Assembly: GCA_023256455.1 (NCBI GenBank)
Contig: JAGDXN010000080.1
Coordinates: 47,539-61,569 of the forward strand
DNA: 14,031 nt
Source of the DNA: Cuniculiplasma sp.
GTDB lineage: Archaea; Thermoplasmatota; Thermoplasmata; Thermoplasmatales; Thermoplasmataceae
Direction of reading: 5' to 3'
Shown here: one piece after another, positions 5,623 through 11,561 of the stretch
Numbering within the stretch: the stretch's first letter is position 1
Layout of the letters: every line of letters begins with the position of its first letter
Made by a program: the position numbers and the translations under genes
Notes under the pieces: model-generated
What the model saw: only the letters and a program-made list of their open reading frames with translations
Database searches by the model: none
Told to the model about the DNA's origin: nothing

Positions 5623-8229
5623 TCACTTCTCTTCTGCCAGATCTCCCTCTTCAAGGTTTTCCTCATCTGTCATAATCTCGTTCAGTGTGAGCTCCTCCTG
5701 CCTGAAGTGACACATATAGTATCTATCGCCCACTTTTTGCATTGGTGGGTCCTCCTCGATGCACACCTCTTTCCTGAATACACATCTTCCGTAAAATCTG
5801 CATCCTTTCTTTGGGTTTATGGCGTTCCCTATTTCTCCAACAATCCTGAGATTTTTGTTAACCCATGTTGGATCAACGCTGGGAACAGCCGAAATCAAAG
5901 CCTTGGTGTACGGATGCAGGGGATTTTTCACAACATCTTCAGATTTTCCGAATTCAAGGATCTGTCCAAGATACATCACAATTATGTAGTCTGAAACATA
6001 TCTTGCAGATGCAATATCGTGGGATATATATAGAACAGATATGCCTCTGGTTTCTTTGAGTTCAATGAGCAGATTCATGATGTTTGCCCTTATGGAAACA
6101 TCCAGCATTGATATGGGCTCATCGGCAACTAAAAATGAAGGACTCAGAGTAATTGCTCTTGCAATGGAAACCCTCTGCCTCTCGCCTCCCGAAAGCTCGT
6201 GGGGGAATCTTTCCGCGTATTTCTCAGGCGGCCTCAGATTAGCTGTGGAAAGGGCATTCATAACTTCCCTTTCCATATTGAAATCTTCTTCGATTCCGGA
6301 ATTTGAAGATCTCCTTCTCGATTTTATCTCCTCTTTCTGGATTGAAAGGGGTTCGGCAACAATGTCGAATATGGACATCTTCGGGTTAATGGAATCAAAC
6401 GGGTCCTGAAATATGAGCTGGGCCTCTTTCCTGAAGGTCTTATAATCAGAGCTGTAACGGCTCACCTTGCTTAGCTCAATCTCCATTTTCTCCTTATTTT
6501 CCTTTAAGATATTGAATTTTATTTCACCTTTCGTTGGAGGTATGGAATCCACCAGCAATCTTCCAAGAGTTGTTTTTCCCGAGCCGCTCTCACCCACCAC
6601 TCCAAGTATGCTGCTCCTTGGTATGGAAATGTTCACATCGTCCACTGCGTGAACCACAGGTTTGTTCGTTCCTCCAAACAGGTTGGTGGAAATTGTGGAA
6701 TGCACGGTAAAAAACTTTGTGAGGTTTGAGGTTTCTATAAGATTTTCCTGCTGTATATTCAGGCTGGGTGATTGGCTTATACTTGATTCTCCCATGAATG
6801 ATGAATAGGCATTTTCATCTATGGAATCAAAGTGGCAAAGGGAATAATGGTCACTGTCAAGTTTTTTAATCTCCGGTTTTGTTTCAAAGCATACCTTTTG
6901 GGCCATGAAGCATCTTTCCGCAAAGTAACAGCCCTTTGGCGGGTCGATCATATCCGGAACTGATCCAGGTATTCCCTTTATTCTTGTCTTTGTCTGTTCA
7001 AGAGATGGATAGCTTTTCATCAGAGCGTACGTATATGGGTTTTTTGGTTTCAGGAATATATCCTTTGGTTCTCCATATTCCATAATTCTGCCTGCATACA
7101 TCACGGCGACAAAATTCGCCAGCTGGGATACAACACCCACATCGTGAGAAATCACAATCATTGATTTTATTGTCTTGTTTTCCTTTAGGTTTTTCAATTC
7201 CTTTATAATTTTTGCCTGTGTTATGACATCAAGTCCTGTCGTTGGTTCATCTGCAATCACGATCCTTGGATGCAGGGCAAGAGCCATTGCTATGATTCCC
7301 CTCTGTCTCATTCCCCCACTGAGCTCATGGGGATAGGAATCAAGGAATTTTCTGCTAAATCCAGCCAGTCTGCAGCTTTCCTCGATCCTGTTTTTCTCCA
7401 GCAGTTTTCTCTTTTCCTTATCACTCATATTTGGAAGTTTTGTCTTAATATCCTGAAGCAAATTGTTAAAAATCTCCTCTTTCAGACTGTCCAGGTCCTT
7501 TATATCCCCGGTTTCCCTGTATTCCTGTACAGCTCTTTTATATGCCTCATCTCTGATTCTTTCATAGGCCCCATTCTTTTCCATGTATTCCTGTTTCTGC
7601 TTCTCCCCCATGTCCCTGAGGTTCGATTTGTATTCCTCAACAAGACTCTTAAAAATTTCTTCAGTCCTGCTATCTACCTGCCTCTTTTCGTTATCTGAAA
7701 TTTCCTGGAGAGCTAATTCGTACGCTTCTGCTCTAAGATTATCCTCATCAATGTAGTCCCTCTCTGAAAATTTTGAAAGGTCTGCGAAGGTGCCATGAAT
7801 CTCGAAAACCTCATTTATCTGGTTCCTTATGGTATGCACAGGATTGAAAGCATTCATTGCACCCTGGAATATCATTGATATCTCCTTCCATCTGATTTCG
7901 GCAAGCCTCTGATCCAGGTCCCTTCTGTATTTCTTTTTCAACTTTTTGGATTTGGGATATTCCTTAGAATTGAGGATTTCTCTGTCGAGATAATTTATTT
8001 CCCCCTCGACTATGGAATTTTCCGCAAGGAGTCCAAGGAGCGCCAATGCCGTTGTTGATTTACCAGATCCGCTTTCACCGATTATTCCAAGAATCTCGCC
8101 CTCATTAAGTACGAGATTGATGTCGTCAAGAGCTTTCACGTTTCCATCCAGGGTTCTGAATGTAACATTAAGGTTCTTTATTTCCACGAGTCTGTTTCTG
8201 CTCATTATGTCTATCTGTTCTGTTTCCAT
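5623..8229 (-). CDS. Fused dual ATPase of a dipeptide/oligopeptide ABC importer (DppD-DppF in one chain)
   Basis: This 868-residue cytosolic protein energises peptide import. The first half (DppD/OppD type) has Walker A GESGSGKST at 51-59, Q-loop Q122, signature LSGGMRQR at 303-310, Walker B IVIADEP with E328 and H-loop H362. The second half (DppF/OppF type) has Walker A GESGSGKTT at 546-554, Q608, LSGGERQR at 679-686, Walker B FLVADEP with E704 and H737. Both sites look intact. Each half ends in the oligopeptide-transporter C-terminal domain, with four cysteines (434, 440, 447, 465 and 810, 816, 823, 840), in the pattern that binds an Fe-S cluster in OppD-type ATPases. DppD and DppF are usually separate chains of about 330 residues. 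The excess length comes mainly from an insertion at about 145-285 in the first half. The start at 8229 has a strong GGAGG site 8 bases upstream, inside the end of the permease gene. Confidence 0.92.
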   Translation of the reverse strand: METEQIDIMSRNRLVEIKNLNVTFRTLDGNVKALDDINLVLNEGEILGIIGESGSGKSTTALALLGLLAENSIVEGEINYLDREILNSKEYPKSKKLKKKYRRDLDQRLAEIRWKEISMIFQGAMNAFNPVHTIRNQINEVFEIHGTFADLSKFSERDYIDEDNLRAEAYELALQEISDNEKRQVDSRTEEIFKSLVEEYKSNLRDMGEKQKQEYMEKNGAYERIRDEAYKRAVQEYRETGDIKDLDSLKEEIFNNLLQDIKTKLPNMSDKEKRKLLEKNRIEESCRLAGFSRKFLDSYPHELSGGMRQRGIIAMALALHPRIVIADEPTTGLDVITQAKIIKELKNLKENKTIKSMIVISHDVGVVSQLANFVAVMYAGRIMEYGEPKDIFLKPKNPYTYALMKSYPSLEQTKTRIKGIPGSVPDMIDPPKGCYFAERCFMAQKVCFETKPEIKKLDSDHYSLCHFDSIDENAYSSFMGESSISQSPSLNIQQENLIETSNLTKFFTVHSTISTNLFGGTNKPVVHAVDDVNISIPRSSILGVVGESGSGKTTLGRLLVDSIPPTKGEIKFNILKENKEKMEIELSKVSRYSSDYKTFRKEAQLIFQDPFDSINPKMSIFDIVAEPLSIQKEEIKSRRRSSNSGIEEDFNMEREVMNALSTANLRPPEKYAERFPHELSGGERQRVSIARAITLSPSFLVADEPISMLDVSIRANIMNLLIELKETRGISVLYISHDIASARYVSDYIIVMYLGQILEFGKSEDVVKNPLHPYTKALISAVPSVDPTWVNKNLRIVGEIGNAINPKKGCRFYGRCVFRKEVCIEEDPPMQKVGDRYYMCHFRQEELTLNEIMTDEENLEEGDLAEEK
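7390..7734 (-). repeat. Tandem duplicated helical module inside the first ATPase
   Basis: Residues 166-219 and 226-280 of the dual ATPase align with each other: both start R-x-E-A-Y-x-x-A-x-Q-E, share D-S-x-x-E-E-I-F in the middle and finish with E-K-N. A hand alignment gives about 22 identities in some 54 positions with one gap. The copies have diverged, so this is an old protein-level duplication and not a recent DNA repeat. Confidence 0.7.
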
Positions 8230-8231
8230 TT

Positions 8232-10502
8232 TTATCTCCTCCTCAACCTTGGATTAACTACCTCATCCATTCCTCTCGACACAAATATCAGGGAGAAGAT
8301 AAATGCGCTAAGGGCTATGGCTGGCGGAATTATCCACTGTGGCTCACTTATGAGATAGAACTCATCCTTGAGCACTGCATTGAGCATTCCTCCCCATGTT
8401 GCCGTATTTAATGGAGCAAGGCCCAGGAACTCAAGTCCGGAAACTGCCCCAACGCCTCCGCTTATGGAAAGTGCCAGCAAATAAAGAAGAAGAGGGCCAA
8501 TATTGGGCAGTATGTGCCTTCTCATTATGGATGAAGTTTTAGAACCGAACAGTTTTGATGCTTCCACAAAGGACCTGGAAGATACGCTCCTGACAACTCC
8601 AATCAGTGTGAATGCCGCAAAGGGCCAGCCCGTAAGGCTTACTATCAAAATCAGGTCAATGAAGTTTGCATTGCCCGGCAGGACTGATGACAGTGCTATA
8701 AGCAGTGCTAGGGCTGGAACAAGGAAAAGGGCAAGGGAAAGCGTCTCAATTATCTGCCCTCCAATGCCTCCCTTGTAACCCACATACATGGACACAGCCA
8801 GTGAAATAACTATTGAGAAAAAGCCTATACTTATTCCGAACAGCCAGTCATTATAGAAGCTCTGTAGAAATCTTGCCCACAGATCAGCCTTGGTGTAGAA
8901 TGTAGTTCCGAATGGGAAGGATTGTCCAGTAGGAGTTTTGATCATAGGCGGCAGTGGGGCATAGGAGGATGCGGTTGATCCTATTATGTACAGATAATTG
9001 GCATTGGTAACAAAGGCTATGGCACCCTGTCCGGTGTTGCTGTTTGAGAAATAAAGCACAGGAGAAACATTTGTTGGTGTAGGTGAAACTGTGTAACTCC
9101 AGAGAAAAGCGTTTGCACTTGAGTTAGCACTATCATTGAAGGATAAAGCAATTCCCTTTTGGGCAACAAAAATAAGGGAATTCGTGACGGCATCATAGAC
9201 ACCGTGGCTGATAATTGCCCCAGAGGTGGCTGAAGAAAATGGTACACTATAATATACATATTTGTGAATAGTGCTGTTATAGGATAATATCATTATGTTA
9301 TTGGCCGACATCCCCAGTATATCTGAGGGTAATCCATTTGTTCCCAGTGTTGTAGAAATGGAATCTGCAGGATAGGGGAACCTGTATATGAGGGAAGAAT
9401 TCCCGGTCCCCAAATTCATTGAGTATACCTCAGATTTGTTCACAAGCACATAGGCTGAATTATTTTTTGCCGCTGATACCTGGTAGAATGAAGGTATTAC
9501 CACACCATTCTGTACATCTACACTCTTAAACCTGTCATTCCACATCATTGTACCGTTAAATGGAGAGTAGGCAACCACCGATGTATCATTGTATATAAGA
9601 ATCCTTGAAACATTGAAGGCCTGACTTTGATAAAGCAATTTTCCGTAATATTCTACACCGGATACCTTAGAGATGTTAATTTTTACAGAAATCTCTTTTT
9701 GATATGGATATATGGAAAATCCATTCAGATATGTACCCGTGGAGTTCTTTGTTACTGCAAACATTTCTCCGTTAGTGTATCCTGGTGCCTGATTATAACA
9801 ATATTGAGGCATGGGTGTGCTTGGAGCCTTATCAAAGGAGATTGCATTACTGACAACATTGCCCTCCAGCGTTCCATTTAGTTTAATATTATAAAGATAT
9901 TGAAACTGAGGAGTATTAAGTTGTGACGTTCTATATTCCAGCTCACCCACTGTAATTGAGTCATTGGAATATGGCATAATTATGAACCTGTGGATTACAA
10001 CATCGAATCCTTGAGATCTTGTTAACTCCGCCCCATTTATCAAATCAAAGACCGAAGGTTGATACATGATCTCTGAATTACTTTTAAAATTAGAACTGTA
10101 TATCAATCCTAAAGATCCCAATGGGGTGTTAGGATCTCCAAGTCCCACATAGTATAATGAACCATTTTTATTTGCCAGATATATGGCACCAACATACCCT
10201 TCACCCTCAACCGATGATGCAAGAGGTGTATAGAAGCCCGAATCCTTAAGGTGCGTTGCATTGGTAAGATTTACAACTGCGATTGGGGTAGCAAGGGTGG
10301 AATCTATGGCAGGTGCTGCTGCGTAATATCCTACGTTACCACCAATATAGGGTGCCAGCATTGTAATTATGGCGAAGGCTAAAAGTATATAAAATCCAGC
10401 CCGCCCATATTTACTCTTGTAAAATATGGTGAACTGCCTGTACAGCCTCTTCCAGTAAACAGGGGGGTTAATCAGAGCATATTTATTTTTTTTATCCGTC
10501 AT
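8232..10502 (-). CDS. Peptide ABC importer permease, DppC type, with a very large extracellular insertion
   Basis: This 756-residue membrane protein is more than twice the usual DppC/OppC length of about 300. Residues 1-35 are a basic cytoplasmic tail, followed by helix 1 at about 36-54. The segment 524-540 (PTGQSFPFGTTFYTKAD) stands where DppC proteins have P-x-G-T-D-x-x-G-R-D. The core permease domain then follows: helices at about 552-575, 583-606, 613-636, 667-688 and 725-742. The coupling-helix EAA motif EASKLFGSKTSSIMRRHILPN lies at 647-667. Between lie about 470 residues (55-525) that are beta-rich and rich in Asn, Ser and Tyr, with about 17 N-x-S/T sequons, in short strand-loop units resembling a beta-propeller. 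Topology places this part outside the cell. Translation starts at 10502 with AAGGTG five bases before the ATG. Substrate is probably peptides; the insertion's function is unknown. Confidence 0.9.
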   Translation of the reverse strand: MTDKKNKYALINPPVYWKRLYRQFTIFYKSKYGRAGFYILLAFAIITMLAPYIGGNVGYYAAAPAIDSTLATPIAVVNLTNATHLKDSGFYTPLASSVEGEGYVGAIYLANKNGSLYYVGLGDPNTPLGSLGLIYSSNFKSNSEIMYQPSVFDLINGAELTRSQGFDVVIHRFIIMPYSNDSITVGELEYRTSQLNTPQFQYLYNIKLNGTLEGNVVSNAISFDKAPSTPMPQYCYNQAPGYTNGEMFAVTKNSTGTYLNGFSIYPYQKEISVKINISKVSGVEYYGKLLYQSQAFNVSRILIYNDTSVVAYSPFNGTMMWNDRFKSVDVQNGVVIPSFYQVSAAKNNSAYVLVNKSEVYSMNLGTGNSSLIYRFPYPADSISTTLGTNGLPSDILGMSANNIMILSYNSTIHKYVYYSVPFSSATSGAIISHGVYDAVTNSLIFVAQKGIALSFNDSANSSANAFLWSYTVSPTPTNVSPVLYFSNSNTGQGAIAFVTNANYLYIIGSTASSYAPLPPMIKTPTGQSFPFGTTFYTKADLWARFLQSFYNDWLFGISIGFFSIVISLAVSMYVGYKGGIGGQIIETLSLALFLVPALALLIALSSVLPGNANFIDLILIVSLTGWPFAAFTLIGVVRSVSSRSFVEASKLFGSKTSSIMRRHILPNIGPLLLYLLALSISGGVGAVSGLEFLGLAPLNTATWGGMLNAVLKDEFYLISEPQWIIPPAIALSAFIFSLIFVSRGMDEVVNPRLRRR
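8233..8244 (-). promoter_or_regulatory. Strong Shine-Dalgarno site for the dual ATPase
   Basis: The minus strand reads GAGGAGGAGAT just before the ATG at 8229, matching the archaeal 16S tail complement GGAGGTGA closely. It overlaps the final Arg codons and stop of the DppC gene, supporting translational coupling across a 2-base gap. Confidence 0.8.
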
Positions 10503-10507
10503 TTTTA

Positions 10508-10513
10508 CACCTT
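10508..10513 (-). promoter_or_regulatory. Shine-Dalgarno site for the DppC-type permease
   Basis: The minus strand reads AAGGTG, then TAAAA, then ATG at 10502. It fits the GGAGGTGA consensus with five-base spacing and fixes the start codon. The 22-base gap from the DppB stop is otherwise AT-rich. Confidence 0.7.
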
Positions 10514-10524
10514 AATCATTAAAT

Positions 10525-11511
10525 TTAAACCTTTATCCTTGGGTCAAGGTATGCGTGTATATAGTCTATCAGGGAATAGGCCAGTATGGTCAACAGGGCA
10601 ATTATAAAGGTTGAAGCCTCACTCAGGGGATAGTCTTCGTGAAGGACGGCCTGGTATAGAAGAGGACCCATTCCTGGCCAGTTGAATATTATGGCCACAA
10701 TCAAACTACCGCTCATTAAAAAGGCAATCTGAAGTGCCAGCCTTGTCGTTACCGGTATAACTGCAATCCTTGCAGCATGTTTTCTCAATATACTTTTCTC
10801 CGGAACACCTTTAGCCCTTGCAGTTGTGATGTGATCTTCACCAAGGGTGGAAACCATGGCTGCCCTCATGGTTATCATATGTCCTGCAGTTTCTATGAAT
10901 AGAAGGGAGAAGAAGGGAAGGGCCATATCATACAGCAAAACTCCTATAGTATAGGGGGTGGGCGACTCTATGTAGGATAGTGGAATTTGGGCCTTAATGG
11001 GAAACCATCCCAATGCAACAACAAAGTAAAGGAACAGGAAAACACCTATTATGAAATATGGAACTGAATTCACTATAAGCGAGATTGATAGAACCGCGCC
11101 CTCTTTTTTTGTACCTCTAATCTTGGAAACCCATATACCTAGAGGTATGCCGAAAGCAAATGAGAGAATGGATGTTGTCCCTATCAAAACAAGGGTGTAT
11201 GGAAGGGCCTGCGCAATCTCAGTGGAAACCAGTTCACCGTGATTAATATAATCTGGACCCCAATTAAATGTGAACATCTGATAAAGATAAGTTTCAAAAT
11301 CAGTCAGGGAATATTTCCCATTCTGCAAACCTAGCTGAGCCAGCCTTGCCTGGTATTCGTGTGGATTCACATAACCAGTTCTGGAAACAGTTATGAAAAG
11401 TTCAGCCGGATTACCTGGCATAAGTCTGAACACAACAAAAATTATCACGGTCATTATGAGAACAAGCGATATATCCTGAATAACTTTCCTCATTAACAAA
11501 TATTTATTCAT
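10525..11511 (-). CDS. Peptide ABC importer permease, DppB type
   Basis: This 328-residue protein has the standard length and landmarks of DppB/OppB. Helix 1 at about 12-29 runs into the family hallmark FRLMPGNPAE (28-37). An extracellular segment follows to about 103, then permease helices at about 104-129, 137-168, 189-208, 255-275 and 300-320. The EAA-type coupling motif is EDHITTARAKGVPEKSILRKHAARIAVIP (225-253), with the conserved A-R-A-K-G-V. Downstream FNWPGMGPLLYQAV (276-289) and the final YLDPRIKV are also typical. It pairs with the DppC-type subunit to form the channel. The start at 11511 follows GGAGAG with five-base spacing. The gene lies 50 bases after the binding-protein stop in the same direction. 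Confidence 0.93.
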   Translation of the reverse strand: MNKYLLMRKVIQDISLVLIMTVIIFVVFRLMPGNPAELFITVSRTGYVNPHEYQARLAQLGLQNGKYSLTDFETYLYQMFTFNWGPDYINHGELVSTEIAQALPYTLVLIGTTSILSFAFGIPLGIWVSKIRGTKKEGAVLSISLIVNSVPYFIIGVFLFLYFVVALGWFPIKAQIPLSYIESPTPYTIGVLLYDMALPFFSLLFIETAGHMITMRAAMVSTLGEDHITTARAKGVPEKSILRKHAARIAVIPVTTRLALQIAFLMSGSLIVAIIFNWPGMGPLLYQAVLHEDYPLSEASTFIIALLTILAYSLIDYIHAYLDPRIKV

Positions 11512-11514
11512 CTA

Positions 11515-11522
11515 CACTCTCC
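11515..11522 (-). promoter_or_regulatory. Shine-Dalgarno site for the DppB-type permease
   Basis: The minus strand reads GGAGAGTG then TAG before the ATG at 11511. It is purine-rich, matches GGAGG-type sites and supports this start codon. Confidence 0.65.
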
Positions 11523-11523
11523 T

Positions 11524-11559
11524 GTTTTAAAAGATAAAAATAAAATATAGTTTAAAAAC
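11524..11559 (-). other. AT-only imperfect stem-loop and U-rich stretch between binding-protein and permease genes
   Basis: On the minus strand, GTTTTTAAA (11559-11551) can pair with TTTTAAAAC (11532-11524), eight of nine positions, around a U-rich loop (TATATTTTATTTTTAT). It sits right after the binding-protein stop. It could partly terminate or process the message so that the binding protein outnumbers the permeases, or contain a secondary promoter (TATATTTT). Either reading is inference; a pure AT stem is weak. Confidence 0.3.
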
Positions 11560-11561
11560 TT

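Noticed and set aside
5417..5710. Plus-strand frame opposite the end of the transporter operon
   Set aside because: Arg/Ser-rich low-complexity reading, antisense to the three-helix membrane protein and the ATPase C-terminus.
5699..6000. Cysteine-rich C-terminal motifs of the ATPase as a zinc finger
   Set aside because: Spacing and position after the ATPase match the known oligopeptide-transporter C-terminal domain, so a DNA-binding finger is not needed.
7270..7698. Plus-strand frame of 142 codons inside the dual ATPase
   Set aside because: Antisense shadow of the Lys/Glu-rich helical insertion, which naturally gives a stop-poor Phe/Leu-rich opposite strand.
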